A DNA stretch of 64,000 nt from Pseudomonas parakoreensis (GCF_021602155.1 NZ_BQHY01000006.1:248001-312000), one strand, 5' to 3'. Counted from the stretch's first letter, positions 26,334 to 37,130 are shown. The notes: a model not told the origin generated them from the letters alone. Numbers and translations are program-made.

Positions 26334-27953
26334 CTATTCCAGCAAGAGGTGACGGGCGAGCCCTTCGATGTAGGTTTCATCCTGGCCGTTGGGATGTGCT
26401 TCAAAGGCCAGGTGCAGGTATTCGTGAGTCAGGTCGAGGCGATCCTGCAGCGTGAGCACGCCGCGCACGTAGATGCGCTGGCGTTCGCGATCGACGAACG
26501 GGCGGCCGAACGCCAGTTTGCACACGGCGAACGTGCTGACTTCGTTGTAGCCGGTTTCGCTTTCCAGGGTCGGACGCCAGCCGCGACGCTGCTTTTGCAG
26601 CCAGTCTTGCGCGGCAGGCAGCGCTTCGCAGGAAGCGACCGGGTTGTCCCAACGGCTGAGGCTGGCGCGCGGATAAGCGTGCAGCAGAATCGCGTCATAG
26701 CGCTGGCCGGCGCTGGCCTGCTCGACGGCTTGTTGCCAGGCGAGTTTGTCCGGGCCGGGTTGATCGGAGTGATAGGTGACGGTGCTGCCGGCCAACACCA
26801 GATCCGCGGTCCACGCCGCGATGTTGCGCGACTCGGCGGAGGCCGGGCGCGGAGCGACGCGCTGACGGTTGCTGCTGTCGTCGATGCTCAGGCAATCGCC
26901 GTTGCGCGTGGCGTTTTGCAGCAGATAGGTGCGGATCGCCACGGCCAAGGCTTTGGCAGCTTCGGCGGGTTCGGGTTTGGCTTCGCGCTCAAGGACGCGG
27001 GCGACGTATTCTTCGCGATCAAGTCTGGCGACCAGTTTGTCGTTGAGCAGAAACAGTTCGCCGGAACTGTGGATATCCAGCGCATTGCCGTTGGCGAATT
27101 CGACGCGGTAGTCGCCCTGCAAAGGCCCGGAACCAGCGACGCGCTCACCCGACATGACTCGCGAAAGCGGATAACGCGAGAACAGTCCGACCTCAACACA
27201 ACGCCCTGCTTCCGCCGGCCAGGAAGCAGGCAACACCGTCGCCAACGCCTGCCCGTAATGGCGCAAAACCATCTGACTGGTGCCCCGGCCACCGGCCCAG
27301 ATCGGCGAGCCGTCCGCCGTCCAACCGGCGAAACCACCCTGGCGCGACTGCGGATCCTGATCGCCGAGCCAGCTCCAGGTCTTAACCCGCAGGCGACCAC
27401 CCAGTTCGCCGACGACATTGCCGTCCGCCGCATTCAGCACGACGTCGAGCAACACGCGACGCATCTGCTCCTGCGCTGGCAGCACCGACAACACCTTCAG
27501 CAAGTCCGTCACGGAAACCCGAGTAGCCGGTTGCACGGTCGGCAAATCCAGCAACCACGACGGGGCCTGCCGCGCCTGCCAATACGTGCGCCAATCGGCA
27601 GCTGTGATGCCCAACCGCGCAGGCTCGAAGTACAAGCCGCAGGATTTCACCAACGCCTGATCACGCTCGATCCTGCCGCCCGCCGAACAGCAATAAACCT
27701 CGTCCTTCGACTGTCCGCGACACTCATACGCCGGCTCGCGGGCACCGGTATCCACCAGCCACGCATAGACGAACAATTTCCACAGGCTGCCCAGCGGCGT
27801 CTCCAGCGTCGACGGCAACGGCTCGCGAGCGATCAGTTGCGTGTGATTCAACGACAGCAACTCACCCTTGTACGCCAGCCGCAGCGGCTCATCCTGCGCC
27901 GTCGCCAGCGCAGGCATCACACACATCAGCAGCCACAGCAGCGGCCGGTTCAT
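26334..27953 (-). CDS. magE: DUF2300 multidomain exported protein of the mag operon (YfaQ-like)
   Basis: A 539-aa exported protein (signal ALATAQDEP). Three enzyme-like motifs are visible. Residues 54-66 read LGSLWKLFVYAWL, an SxxK motif (Ser56, Lys59) as in penicillin-recognising enzymes. Residues 314-343 (EEYVARVLERE, AVAIRTY) resemble the SpoIID amidase-enhancer core. Near the end HEYLH (510-514), followed by an IEGLARH, has the look of a zinc metallopeptidase. The homologies are my reading; the established label is DUF2300. It lies 1 nt after the macroglobulin gene. Confidence 0.8.
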   Translation of the reverse strand: MNRPLLWLLMCVMPALATAQDEPLRLAYKGELLSLNHTQLIAREPLPSTLETPLGSLWKLFVYAWLVDTGAREPAYECRGQSKDEVYCCSAGGRIERDQALVKSCGLYFEPARLGITAADWRTYWQARQAPSWLLDLPTVQPATRVSVTDLLKVLSVLPAQEQMRRVLLDVVLNAADGNVVGELGGRLRVKTWSWLGDQDPQSRQGGFAGWTADGSPIWAGGRGTSQMVLRHYGQALATVLPASWPAEAGRCVEVGLFSRYPLSRVMSGERVAGSGPLQGDYRVEFANGNALDIHSSGELFLLNDKLVARLDREEYVARVLEREAKPEPAEAAKALAVAIRTYLLQNATRNGDCLSIDDSSNRQRVAPRPASAESRNIAAWTADLVLAGSTVTYHSDQPGPDKLAWQQAVEQASAGQRYDAILLHAYPRASLSRWDNPVASCEALPAAQDWLQKQRRGWRPTLESETGYNEVSTFAVCKLAFGRPFVDRERQRIYVRGVLTLQDRLDLTHEYLHLAFEAHPNGQDETYIEGLARHLLLE

Positions 27954-27954
27954 G

Positions 27955-30900
27955 TCAGTTGACCGTGACCTGACCGAGGGCGGCTTTCGCTTCCCGGGCC
28001 TGATGCTGCGGCGCGTAGACCTGAGTGAAACGCACCGGCGGCAAGTTGAACTGGCCCTTCTGCGAGAAGCGCACCAGATGGCGCAAACGCAATTCGCCGC
28101 TCAGCGCATCCACCGGCACCGCGTAGGCCAGTTGCCCCGGCTCGAAGCGCGCCTTCTCCAGCGCGGTCGGCTCGGTGCCGTCCTTGCCCTGCAACTTGAT
28201 GCCCCAGGTAGTGCGCTCGACATCGGCACCCGGTGGCAGCGGCACTTCAAGCATGCCGTAGCGCAGCGGTTTCGGCGCCTTGCTGGTGAGGATCACCTCG
28301 TCCAGGTACAGGCTGTCACTGGACAGCGGTTTAGCGCCGACCGGCTCCAGTTTGAAGGTGAACGCTTCGTCGCCCGGCACCAGTCGCGACAGACGCCGGG
28401 TGATCGTCACGGCCATTGGATCGACCGCCGGTTGCTGGGTCTGGAAGCTCAGCGCCGCGCGCAGCGGACGCTCCTGAGTGCCGGACACCGACAACACGCT
28501 CGGCACCGGCGTCGCACCCTGCCAGGTCCAGTACATCTCGCCGGTGGCGCCGTAGTTTTTCTTCCAGCCTTCACCCGGCAGCAGCGCGATGGTCGGCGAG
28601 GCCTGAGCGATGCTGCGTTGCAACCAGCTCAGCGCCAGCGCCCGTTCGAGGGTCGATTGCTGTGGCAACAGACGTTGCAGCAACGCCGTCGCGCGGGCCT
28701 GATCGAACGCTTGCAGCGACAAATTCAGCGCTTCGGCAAACGGCTGCGAACTGACCGCCAGACGCTGTTGCGCCGCACCGACCTGTCGATTGAACGCCTC
28801 CGGCAACGCGACTTTCGACTGCGTGGCCAGCGCCGCAGTCAATACCCGCGCCGCCGCCAGCCCTAGCGCCGAATCCGGATCGCTCATCACCAGGCTGTCT
28901 TCACCGTCGTCCATCAGGGTTTCGGCGTTGCCCTCACCGGCCTTGGCCAGATCGTCCATCAAACCGCTGAGCAAGGTGTTCACCGGCAAGTGCATCTGCC
29001 GAGCGAACGACAGAATCAGCGCCCGCTGCAGCAATGGCGTGTTCGGCGCTTGCTTGGCGTAGACCTCCAGCACCCGCTGCCAATGCTCCGGCGGCAAAGT
29101 CAGTTCCAGCACCTGACTGGCGTTCCAGTCGGCGTAGTAAGCGTAAGCAGTGAGGAAGGCGTCCGGCTCGCCGTCAAAGCCCCACCATGTAAAGCTCGCC
29201 GACGGTCCGGCCATCTGCACCAGACGCAGGCGGCTGTTCTGCATGATCAGGCGCAGTCGATCGCGGATCTGCGGGTTCGACGCCAGCGACGGATAAGCAA
29301 TGCTCAGCGGCAGCAAGCGGCTGGCGGTCTGCTCGACGCCACCGTACGGGTAGCTCAGCAGATCATCGAGCGCGGAACGGAACAGCGCTTGCGGACTGTC
29401 ATCCAGACGCAGGCGAATATCGGTGGCATCTGCTGGCAAACTCAACGGTGTGTCGCCGCTGGCCACGTCGAGGCTCTGGGTTTGCGTGACTTGCCAGCCG
29501 TCACCGGTCGCACTCAGGCGCACGGCGAGGGCGTCAGCGGTTTTGCCGTCCTGTACCAGTTCGGCAGTCCACTCACCCGAGGCCAGGGCGAACGCTGGCA
29601 GCGGCACATAGTTGATGCCGTTGTTCAGCGTCACCGGCAGGCGTTGTTCGGCGCCGGCGTAATGGCTGACCAGCTCAGCCTTGACCGGTTTCTCGGCCTG
29701 GCTGAAAGCGAATACACCGAGTTGTGGCTGATCGCCCTTGCGGAATTTGCTCGGCCCGCTCCACTTCAGGTACAGCGGTTTTTCCGAACGGACGAACTGC
29801 TTCTTCTGCCCGACCTGGCCGTCATCGGCGATGGCCCGCGCGGTGATGCGCCAGCGGGTCAACGAGTCCGGCATCTTGAAGGTGAAACGGGCTTTGCCGT
29901 CGGCACCGGTCAACAACTCTGGCTGCCATGCGGCGGTGTCGACGTCTTCACGACGCGGACGCTCCAGCACTTTCACCCCGCGCTCACTGCGGTTGGCCTT
30001 GCCCGGTGCGCCGGGGCTGCCCGGCAACGCCACGTCGTAACTGATGAACGACAGGCTGGCGCTGGTGCGCACGTTATTGCGCCGTGGGTGGTAGAAGAAC
30101 TGGTCGATGGTCGGCGCGACTTCCGGTTGCAGCGCGTAGACCATTTCATCGACCACGCTGACGGTCAGGTGCGCCGGTACGGCTTTGCCGGCGAACTGCG
30201 TGGTCAGGTCGACGGTGACGGTGTCGCCCGGCTGATACACCGCTTTGTCGGTGCTGATCGCCACGTCGATTTGCGGTGCGACCACCTTGATCCCGGCGTT
30301 CTGGAAGCTGTACTGCCCGCCCTTGGTGTACAGCACCGAGAAGGTCAGGTTCGGCGCGAAATTGTCTTTCACCGGAATCCGCGCGCGGTATTGGGTGTCG
30401 CTGAGTTTTTCCAGCTTCAGCCAGTCGCCGCCTTTAGCCAGCAGCGCGGTGGCCTCGACCTTATCGCGCTCCAGCGACAGCAGGGCATCGTTGACCGGCT
30501 CCGGGAAGGTGATCAGCGCCAGCGCTTCATCGCCAGCCTTGTACTCAGGCTTGTCGAGGACGATTTCCACAGTGCCCGGCACCGCTTTGACACCCTCCCC
30601 CGTAACCGAATGACCGGTGGCGCCGAGAACCCGACCGTGCTGATCTTTCAGCGTCAAGTTGTAAGTGCCCGGACGTTCGAAGGCAATGCTGAAGCCCTTG
30701 TCGGTCGCCGCCAGTTTGCCTTCACCGGTGCTCTGGTCTTCCAGGCGCACCCAGCTGTAGGTGCTCGGGGTGACCGCTTTGCTCTGCTCGCTGCCGCCCT
30801 CGTTGACGTAGCGGAACGCGACTTTGTCGTTGACCGCGCTGAAGCGTTGCGGCGCGCTCAGGCGGAAGCTCGCGGCGCCACGGTCGATGAGGATTTCCTT

Positions 30901-32529
30901 AGTGGTCTTGACCCGATACGCCGCGCCATCACTGGCAAACACGGTGAGCATGTAGCGGCTCGGTTTGTCGGCGGCCGGCAGGTCGAGGGTCGCGTTGCCC
31001 TTGCTGTCGGTGGTCAGTTCGGTGCTGGTCAGCTCCACCGGGAATTGCCCGAGGTATTGCAACTCGTTGTCGACCATCGACAGTTGTTGGGCACGCAGGC
31101 TCAGGCTCAGTTTGGCGTTGGCCACTGGTTTGCCGTCCGGGTACAGCAGCACCAGACTGCCCTTCACCGGCTCACCAGTGCGGTAATCCTGCTTGGCCAG
31201 ATTCAGCGAAATTTCGAAGTGCGGCTTGATGTATTCGGCCACACGGAAAGCGCTGCTGTAGGCCTGATCCTTGTAGTTGAAGCGGATCTCGTAACCACCG
31301 GCCACGGCATTGTCCGGCAACTGGAACCGGCCTTGTGTACCGGCCTTGGAATCGAGTTTCAGGTCGAGGTGTTGCAGCTCGGTGCCGGTGGCATCCAGTA
31401 CGCTGACCGTTACGTCAGCCGCACCCGGCAATACCGAATCCCGCGCATTCTTGAATTCGCGACCGACGATTTTCAGCGACACCCAATCACCCGGGCGATA
31501 CAGCGGCCGGTCGGTGAACGCGTAGAGTTTGGTGTCGTAGATTTCGCTGTCGTAGTAGAAGTTTTCCGAGACAAACACCCCGCCCTCTTCGTCCTCGCCA
31601 ATGACGAAGGAACGCTCGGGGCTGACGTGTTTCAGACGCAGCAAACCATCGGCATCGGTGGCACCGCTGCTCATCACGCCGAGGCCGTCAGTCCACAGCA
31701 CATTGACCTTCGGCACCGAACTGCCTTCGTGTTTGCGCGCGGCCCAGACCAGCAATTCATCACCGGCAATCTTGCTCACCGCCACGGTGTTGGAAACGAA
31801 GACCATGGTGGTCGCGCGGTACTTGCCGATCAGCGCTTCGACCAGGTACAGACCCGGCTTCAGGTTGCCCAGCGGGATGTACACGTTACCCGGCGCAACG
31901 CTGACGAACTCGCTGGACGACCCGGCCAGATTGACGCCGGCCGGCGGCTGGATCGGTTTGGCCTGCCACAGCGGATAACGGAACTGGCTGACCACCGGCA
32001 GACCCGGAATCAGCGCGAATTGCGGCTGCGCGTCGTACGGCGTCGGCGCAGCGATGGCGGTGCCCATCTTCAGCTCCGGCACTTCCTCGGTGACCTGCTT
32101 GCGCGACTCGTAGGAGAACGCGCGCTGCATCACCCGCCGCGATTTGCGGTACCAGTTGTCCCACAGGTACGCGAGGGTGTTGGACAGGCCTTCGCCCTTG
32201 AATTGGCCGTCGCTGACCACCCGGTGCAGGTTCTTCTGGCGCTTGAGGAAATCCAGCGGTTTGTCGATGCGGTACACGCGAATGTCGGCGCCGCCATACG
32301 GCTCCATGCGGAAACGGCGGTAGTCGCGGCCCGGTGCTTCGAGACGCACCATCGCCTGCTCGTCGGCGGCGAAACTGCTGTCGGCCAGCAGGAAGAAGCT
32401 TTCACCGGCGACTGGCGTGTAGCCGCTTGGCTCCACCGAATCTTCAGCGTTGACGGTCGCCAATGGCAGCAACAGCGCCAGCAGCAGAGGAATTCGAGCG
32501 CAGAGTCGCAGCATGCGGGCACCGGTCAT
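27955..32529 (-). CDS. magD: Alpha-2-macroglobulin homologue lacking the thioester
   Basis: A 1524-aa exported protein (signal [14 protein letters not shown]). It has bacterial macroglobulin MG domains, an alpha-2-macroglobulin core ([30 protein letters not shown]) and terpenoid-toroid repeats. At the thioester site it reads YPYGGVEQ, with Val1065 in place of Cys, so it cannot form the covalent protease trap of thioester members. This is the YfaS/MagD type. The ATG at 32529 overlaps the upstream gene's stop (ATGA); earlier in-frame ATGs lie inside that gene. It is presumably a periplasmic protease-binding or envelope-guard protein. Confidence 0.92.
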   Translation of the reverse strand: MTGARMLRLCARIPLLLALLLPLATVNAEDSVEPSGYTPVAGESFFLLADSSFAADEQAMVRLEAPGRDYRRFRMEPYGGADIRVYRIDKPLDFLKRQKNLHRVVSDGQFKGEGLSNTLAYLWDNWYRKSRRVMQRAFSYESRKQVTEEVPELKMGTAIAAPTPYDAQPQFALIPGLPVVSQFRYPLWQAKPIQPPAGVNLAGSSSEFVSVAPGNVYIPLGNLKPGLYLVEALIGKYRATTMVFVSNTVAVSKIAGDELLVWAARKHEGSSVPKVNVLWTDGLGVMSSGATDADGLLRLKHVSPERSFVIGEDEEGGVFVSENFYYDSEIYDTKLYAFTDRPLYRPGDWVSLKIVGREFKNARDSVLPGAADVTVSVLDATGTELQHLDLKLDSKAGTQGRFQLPDNAVAGGYEIRFNYKDQAYSSAFRVAEYIKPHFEISLNLAKQDYRTGEPVKGSLVLLYPDGKPVANAKLSLSLRAQQLSMVDNELQYLGQFPVELTSTELTTDSKGNATLDLPAADKPSRYMLTVFASDGAAYRVKTTKEILIDRGAASFRLSAPQRFSAVNDKVAFRYVNEGGSEQSKAVTPSTYSWVRLEDQSTGEGKLAATDKGFSIAFERPGTYNLTLKDQHGRVLGATGHSVTGEGVKAVPGTVEIVLDKPEYKAGDEALALITFPEPVNDALLSLERDKVEATALLAKGGDWLKLEKLSDTQYRARIPVKDNFAPNLTFSVLYTKGGQYSFQNAGIKVVAPQIDVAISTDKAVYQPGDTVTVDLTTQFAGKAVPAHLTVSVVDEMVYALQPEVAPTIDQFFYHPRRNNVRTSASLSFISYDVALPGSPGAPGKANRSERGVKVLERPRREDVDTAAWQPELLTGADGKARFTFKMPDSLTRWRITARAIADDGQVGQKKQFVRSEKPLYLKWSGPSKFRKGDQPQLGVFAFSQAEKPVKAELVSHYAGAEQRLPVTLNNGINYVPLPAFALASGEWTAELVQDGKTADALAVRLSATGDGWQVTQTQSLDVASGDTPLSLPADATDIRLRLDDSPQALFRSALDDLLSYPYGGVEQTASRLLPLSIAYPSLASNPQIRDRLRLIMQNSRLRLVQMAGPSASFTWWGFDGEPDAFLTAYAYYADWNASQVLELTLPPEHWQRVLEVYAKQAPNTPLLQRALILSFARQMHLPVNTLLSGLMDDLAKAGEGNAETLMDDGEDSLVMSDPDSALGLAAARVLTAALATQSKVALPEAFNRQVGAAQQRLAVSSQPFAEALNLSLQAFDQARATALLQRLLPQQSTLERALALSWLQRSIAQASPTIALLPGEGWKKNYGATGEMYWTWQGATPVPSVLSVSGTQERPLRAALSFQTQQPAVDPMAVTITRRLSRLVPGDEAFTFKLEPVGAKPLSSDSLYLDEVILTSKAPKPLRYGMLEVPLPPGADVERTTWGIKLQGKDGTEPTALEKARFEPGQLAYAVPVDALSGELRLRHLVRFSQKGQFNLPPVRFTQVYAPQHQAREAKAALGQVTVN

Positions 32530-33176
32530 TGGGAGAGAAAGTTCAGTCGATAGACGCCGATGAAGTTGGGGTTGGCTGCGTCGGGTATCCATCGGGTGTC
32601 CTTCCATGTCATGAGTTGCTGCAGGCTTGCCGAACGCATGCCGTTGTCAGTGGGGGTGGTCGTGCCGGTGTGATAGGCGATATAGCGGCCCATCCAGATC
32701 ATCAGGTGCTGGTCGTCGCCCTGATCGAAAAACATCAGGTCGCCGGGGCGTGCCTGGGACACGTCGCGGCTGACCAGATGGCTGTTGAACTGAATCAGTT
32801 TGATCGCGTTGACGTACGGCCCGACCTTGCCGCCGCCCTGCTGCCATTGCTGGGCGAGCTTGCGCTGCTCATCGCTGAGCGACAGTTCCGGCGGCAGGTA
32901 GCGATTGGACAGGCCATTGCTGCGCAGCCATTTGTCGTCGTGGACCTTCAGCGCTTCGTTGGCGGCAAAACGCACGAGGCCTGCGCAGTCCTGCTGATAC
33001 CAGCGCGGGCTCGGGCCCTGGCTCAGTTGCTCCTGAGCGATGCGCACGAACCAGGCGCGGAATACCTGGGACTGCGCCGGATCCAGCGCAGGCGTTTCGA
33101 TGGCTCGGGCACTGGCGCTGAGCAACAGCGCGAGCAGGCCGAGGCTGCGGATCAATGCCGTCACAGCGCTTTCCAT
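32526..33176 (-). CDS. magC: DUF1175 protein of the mag operon (YfaT-like), NlpC/P60-like
   Basis: A 216-aa protein with a signal peptide ([12 protein letters not shown]). The DUF1175 domain resembles NlpC/P60 peptidases: Cys64 in [11 protein letters not shown], the ARPGDLMFF turn, and His157 in QHLMIWMG. It may therefore act on peptidoglycan peptides or related amide bonds. The start at 33176 is chosen for signal-peptide fit; an ATG at 33191 is equally in frame. It overlaps both neighbours. Confidence 0.8.
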   Translation of the reverse strand: MESAVTALIRSLGLLALLLSASARAIETPALDPAQSQVFRAWFVRIAQEQLSQGPSPRWYQQDCAGLVRFAANEALKVHDDKWLRSNGLSNRYLPPELSLSDEQRKLAQQWQQGGGKVGPYVNAIKLIQFNSHLVSRDVSQARPGDLMFFDQGDDQHLMIWMGRYIAYHTGTTTPTDNGMRSASLQQLMTWKDTRWIPDAANPNFIGVYRLNFLSQ

Positions 33177-34879
33177 TCCAGCGGCAGCCATTGCCAGTGG
33201 CCGTCTGGCTCGCTGCCTTCGGGCAAGGTCAGGGCGTATTTGCCCATACCGCCGAGGGTGCGCAGTTTCGGCATCAGGTAGGTTTGCGCGGCGTTGTAGA
33301 ACACCGGCTCCATGTCCTGCGGCAGGCTGTCTAGGGTTTCCTGCTGCATCAGTTGCGCCATCGAATCCGGGCCGAAGTAGATCGGCATCAACACATCTTT
33401 CGGCAGCACGTCAGCCATCGGCGGGAAGCGCTTGTCGAGGGTGCCGAGGGCCTTGTCGACCAGTTTGTCGTCGAGGGAGAACAGCAGCGTCGAACCGTGA
33501 CGCGCGAGGCTGACTTTCATGAAAGCGCGGCCGCTGATCGCGTCCGGGTTCTCGGCAGTCTTGGCGGCGTACGGACCGAAGTTGGAGCTGACCTGACGCT
33601 GCCAGACATGACTCTGACCTTCCTGCTTCTCGACCACTGGAAACGCGTGTTCGTCGACATTCGACTCGTAGGCGCCCACCATCGAACCGAACAACGTGCC
33701 CAGGTCGCCATCGAGCTTGCTGCTGTCCTCATCCTTAAGGCTGGCGACCAGCAACGGCGTGTACAACCGCGAATCGGCGTACCAGCACAGGCCTGCCGCA
33801 CCGGCGACGTGCTCGGTGAGTTTCTGCGCCACGGCTTCGTCGGCGCCGAGTTTCACCAGCAGCGGTTTCTGCGGTTCCGCCGCCACCGGCAAGGTCACGC
33901 AGGCACTGGCGCCCAGCGGCATGGCTTGCCACACCGGTTTGAAATCGAAGTCCGGTTGGTTATCCAGCTCATCCATGGCGAGATAGCTGTGCCAGCCTTT
34001 GTCGTCCATGTCGAAACGCAGCCCGGCGAAGTTCGGGATGAAGCGCTGATAGCCCATCGCAAGGACGCTGGAATTGACCGACAGACGCTGTTTGATCTCC
34101 GGCGCCCTGGCCGGCAGACCGAAGGCCTCGGGGAACAGTTTGTCGCCGTTGAGCAGCGCGGCCAGCGCCTGCGGCGAGACGTGCCCGGACTCTTCCGATT
34201 CGCCATTGGCCGGGTCGTAATATTTGTTCGGGTTGGACAGCACCACCAGTTTGTCGCCACGCGACGCGAACAGCAGTGATTTGCTGGCGTTGTAGCTGAG
34301 CTGGTACAGCGGCACTTCGTCACCGCCGACCTTGAGGCTGCCGAACACGCTGAGCTGCGCATCGTCCAGCGCGACTTTCGCCAACGGCTCAAGCAGCTTC
34401 GCCAACCCGCCGCGATCCATCACCAGCAGGAAATCCTTGAGCCGGCCGTCGGCACCGCGCCACAACGCTACATCGGCCGGTTGGTCGAAAAGCTGCTCGA
34501 TCAGGCTGTCCTGCAGCTTCAAGTCGTGTTCGTAGATGATCCGGCGCAGGCTGCCGATCAGGCCGAGACGGTCGGCGTGGGTTTCGTAATAGAAGACGAA
34601 ATCTTCGGTGAGCGTGGCCTTGAGGAACGGCACCGTCAGCAGGTCCTTGGGCAGCTGGCTCAGGGAGCGGGTTTCCAGCAGCGCATCCGGACGGCTCAGG
34701 CCGAGCTTGTCGCTGGCCAATGCCGCCGCCGGCACCTTGGGCTTGTGCAGCAGCCAGCCGAGACCACCGGCCACCCCGGCCACCAGGGCCAGGCCGATCA
34801 GCAGCGCCGGCCAGCGCCGGGAAGGTTGGCCGGCAGGAGTCGGGACAGCCGGAGAAGCAGCGTTATCACTCATGTTCAC
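33161..34879 (-). CDS. magB: DUF2138 membrane-anchored protein of the mag operon (YfaA-like)
   Basis: A 572-aa protein with one N-terminal membrane anchor ([22 protein letters not shown]) and a large periplasmic DUF2138 domain. No catalytic motif was recognised. It lies 32 nt after the first YfaP-like gene and overlaps the DUF1175 gene. It probably tethers the Mag complex to the inner membrane; that role is inference from its topology and operon position. Confidence 0.82.
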   Translation of the reverse strand: MNMSDNAASPAVPTPAGQPSRRWPALLIGLALVAGVAGGLGWLLHKPKVPAAALASDKLGLSRPDALLETRSLSQLPKDLLTVPFLKATLTEDFVFYYETHADRLGLIGSLRRIIYEHDLKLQDSLIEQLFDQPADVALWRGADGRLKDFLLVMDRGGLAKLLEPLAKVALDDAQLSVFGSLKVGGDEVPLYQLSYNASKSLLFASRGDKLVVLSNPNKYYDPANGESEESGHVSPQALAALLNGDKLFPEAFGLPARAPEIKQRLSVNSSVLAMGYQRFIPNFAGLRFDMDDKGWHSYLAMDELDNQPDFDFKPVWQAMPLGASACVTLPVAAEPQKPLLVKLGADEAVAQKLTEHVAGAAGLCWYADSRLYTPLLVASLKDEDSSKLDGDLGTLFGSMVGAYESNVDEHAFPVVEKQEGQSHVWQRQVSSNFGPYAAKTAENPDAISGRAFMKVSLARHGSTLLFSLDDKLVDKALGTLDKRFPPMADVLPKDVLMPIYFGPDSMAQLMQQETLDSLPQDMEPVFYNAAQTYLMPKLRTLGGMGKYALTLPEGSEPDGHWQWLPLEWKAL

Positions 34880-34911
34880 AAAACCCGAAGTTCATCCGTG
34901 GAGCGGGATGC

Positions 34912-35703
34912 TTAATAGTTGAAAGTCTTGACCAGCAGCAGATCACCGATCGCCCGCAGGGGCACGATGAATGTTTCGCGTTTTTCGTCGACCGTGTTTT
35001 CGTTGAGCACCAGCGTGATTTGCGAGGTGATGACCTCGTTCTGGTTGCTGGCCTCCTCGAAGTTATAGCCGCCGTCGCCGAAGTTGCCCCAATAGTTGAC
35101 GTAAACCAGATAGGTGCCATGCAGCGGCGCGGTCATGGTGAACATTTCCGGGCCGGGGCCATCGACGCCATCCGGATCCAGACCGCCGCCGTTGGTTAAT
35201 GCCGTGTGGGCGAAAAACGCATGCTGGCCGTCCGGGGTAATGATGTGCAGATCGAGTTCGGCCTTGGGATCATCCCAGCCGAGCACCACGCGGATCTTCG
35301 CCGGAGTGCGCAAGTTGTTCGCTTCATAGAACTGCACACGCTTGAGCGACTGCCCCTCGGCACTGCGCACTTCGACACTGTTGGAGCCGGCGCCAAACGC
35401 ATAAGGCCGGGCGAAACGCCCGTCATCGTCGGTGTACAGATTCAATGGATTGCCGTTGACCGCCAGCGTATGCGGCCCGCGCTGATGACCGATAGCCTTG
35501 AGCTGGCCCTGGATCATCGTGCGATTGCGCTGGATGCCACGATCGATTGGCGGGGTGGGATAGGCGACTTGCGGGTTTTCACTGCGATCAAGCAGGCCGT
35601 GATAACGCCAGCCACCGGACGGCTCTGACAGCTCGGCAGTCGGCGCCGCCAGCAGCGCAGGCGCGCAAGCCCAACCGATCAGCAGCCAAAGAAATGAACG
35701 CAT
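34912..35703 (-). CDS. magA: DUF2135 exported protein, first gene of the mag operon (YfaP-like)
   Basis: A 263-aa protein with a signal peptide (GWACAPALLAAPT). It has the DUF2135 pattern VVLGWDDPKAELDLHIITPDGQ. It is similar in architecture to the last gene of the operon, so the operon begins and ends with DUF2135 proteins. The ribosome site GCAGGAGGC lies before the ATG, within a small predicted hairpin. The mag operon of P. aeruginosa is under Gac/Rsm control as I recall, so that site is of interest. Confidence 0.82.
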   Translation of the reverse strand: MRSFLWLLIGWACAPALLAAPTAELSEPSGGWRYHGLLDRSENPQVAYPTPPIDRGIQRNRTMIQGQLKAIGHQRGPHTLAVNGNPLNLYTDDDGRFARPYAFGAGSNSVEVRSAEGQSLKRVQFYEANNLRTPAKIRVVLGWDDPKAELDLHIITPDGQHAFFAHTALTNGGGLDPDGVDGPGPEMFTMTAPLHGTYLVYVNYWGNFGDGGYNFEEASNQNEVITSQITLVLNENTVDEKRETFIVPLRAIGDLLLVKTFNY

Positions 35704-35722
35704 GTAATGCCTCCTGCCATGC
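35700..35722 (-). promoter_or_regulatory. Candidate RsmA site at the magA start
   Basis: On the minus strand, GCATG and CATGC can pair around a 13-nt loop containing GCAGGAGG. This exposes an AGGA motif that overlaps the ribosome site, and the stem includes the ATG. This layout is typical of RsmA/CsrA targets. Confidence 0.4.
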
Positions 35723-35820
35723 CTGAACGAAACCTTGCACCCGATCCTCGGTACTTCACAGCGGTGGAAACTGCGTTTCGTCTGAAAGACCCCGTGACTA
35801 GCGGGTCGTAGAAGGCGCGA

Positions 35821-35849
35821 AGATTAGCGATTCGGCAGTTTTTTAACAA
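35821..35849 (-). promoter_or_regulatory. Candidate promoter of the mag operon
   Basis: On the minus strand TTGTTA and TAATCT are separated by 17 nt, about 120 nt upstream of magA. The match to the sigma-70 consensus is moderate. Confidence 0.4.
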
Positions 35850-35895
35850 TCGGATACATCTGGATTTGCGGCGAGAATCACGCCGTAAAGTGGAC

Positions 35896-35960
35896 GGTGA
35901 GCCGAATAGCCGTCATATTCGGCTCACCAAATGAGCCGAATAGCGATTCTATTCGGCTCA
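35896..35960. promoter_or_regulatory. Two tandem inverted repeats upstream of the Fic gene
   Basis: Copy one has perfect 13-bp arms (GGTGAGCCGAATA at 35896-35908 and its complement at 35916-35928) with a 7-nt spacer. Copy two has perfect 11-bp arms (TGAGCCGAATA at 35932-35942 and its complement at 35950-35960), also with a 7-nt spacer. Their centres are 34 bp apart and end 25 nt before the Fic start codon. They look like a double operator. Because neighbouring arms can also pair across the copies, RNA hairpins are an alternative. Confidence 0.65.
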
Positions 35961-35984
35961 CAGCCCTATTACAGGCAATAACCG

Positions 35985-37130
35985 ATGACGACTCAATGGA
36001 TCTGGCAACAACCTGACTGGCCTGATTTCAACTGGCAGGCCGAACGTCTGGCACCCCTGTTGCGCGAGTGCGTACAGGCACAAGGCCAATTGATGGGCAT
36101 GGCCGGATCTGTTGGCAACTCCCTGAGCGCTCAGACCGAACTCGATGCACTGCTGCAAAACATCGTGACCTCCTCGGCGATTGAAGGCGAGCAGTTGAAT
36201 GTCGGCTCAGTGCGTTCGTCATTGGCTCGACGCCTGGGGCTGGAATTGCCCGACGGCGATAAAGTCAGCCAACGCAGCGAAGGCCTGGCGCAACTGATGC
36301 TCGACGCCACCCGGCGCTTCGCTGAACCACTGACGCTGGAGCGATTACTGGAATGGCATCGATGGCTGTTTCCGGATCAGGAAAGCGACTTTACCGCAAG
36401 GTCGATGCATGTCGGTGCGCTTCGCGGTGACGAACCGATGCAGGTAGTTTCCGGTCGTCTCGACCGCCCTACTGTGCATTTCGAGGCGCCACCGCGCCAA
36501 GGTCTCGAGCGGCAGCTCGACAGGTTTCTTGCCTGGTTCGAGGCCAGCCAGCATCAAACAGCGCTGGATCCGTTGCTGCGGGCCGGCATCGCGCATTTCT
36601 GGTTTGTCACGCTGCATCCGTTTGATGACGGCAACGGACGCCTGACGCGGACCATCACCGATCTGGCGCTGGCGCAAGGCGAAGCACAGGCCATCCGGTT
36701 TTACGCGATGTCGGCCAGCATCCTTGATGACCGAAGCGGCTATTACCGAGTGCTTGAGGCCAGTCAAAAAGCCACACTGGATGTCACCCAGTGGCTCACG
36801 TGGTTTCTGCAGACGCTTTTACGCAGTCTGCAGCAAGCCATCGCGCGGATCGAAAGTGTGCTGGGTAAAACCCGGTTTTGGCAGGCGCACCGTGAATCCG
36901 AGCTTTTGGTGGAGCAGATCAAAGTACTCGATCGTTTGCTCGACGGTGGAGAGCGCGGGTTCGAACACGGTATCAGCGCGGCGCAGTATCAGGCGGTTGC
37001 CAAGGTCTCCAAAGCCACGGCGACGCGACATCTGGCGGAACTGCTGGAAAAGGGTTGTCTGCAGCGAATGCCCGGAGGCGGACGGAGCACGCGATACAAA
37101 ATCACCTACCCGGACAATTCCTCCAATTGA
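35985..37130 (+). CDS. Fic-domain AMPylase with DUF4172 and winged-helix domains
   Basis: A 381-aa protein. Residues 1-90 are a DUF4172-like region containing the auto-inhibitory motif SSAIEG (Ser63-Gly68), as in class II Fic proteins. The Fic active site HPFDDGNGRLTR (His211-Arg222) is complete. The C-terminal 60 residues form a winged helix (AKVSKATATRHLAELLEKG). Fic enzymes transfer AMP or other nucleotides to target proteins. The fused DNA-binding domain, with two strong inverted repeats just upstream, suggests that it represses its own gene. The target protein is unknown. Confidence 0.88.
   Translation: MTTQWIWQQPDWPDFNWQAERLAPLLRECVQAQGQLMGMAGSVGNSLSAQTELDALLQNIVTSSAIEGEQLNVGSVRSSLARRLGLELPDGDKVSQRSEGLAQLMLDATRRFAEPLTLERLLEWHRWLFPDQESDFTARSMHVGALRGDEPMQVVSGRLDRPTVHFEAPPRQGLERQLDRFLAWFEASQHQTALDPLLRAGIAHFWFVTLHPFDDGNGRLTRTITDLALAQGEAQAIRFYAMSASILDDRSGYYRVLEASQKATLDVTQWLTWFLQTLLRSLQQAIARIESVLGKTRFWQAHRESELLVEQIKVLDRLLDGGERGFEHGISAAQYQAVAKVSKATATRHLAELLEKGCLQRMPGGGRSTRYKITYPDNSSN

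Noticed and set aside
28990-32553. Very long open frame on the plus strand opposite the macroglobulin gene
   Set aside because: It is fully antisense to a well-supported gene, has no family motifs or ribosome site, and is expected from GC-rich third positions.
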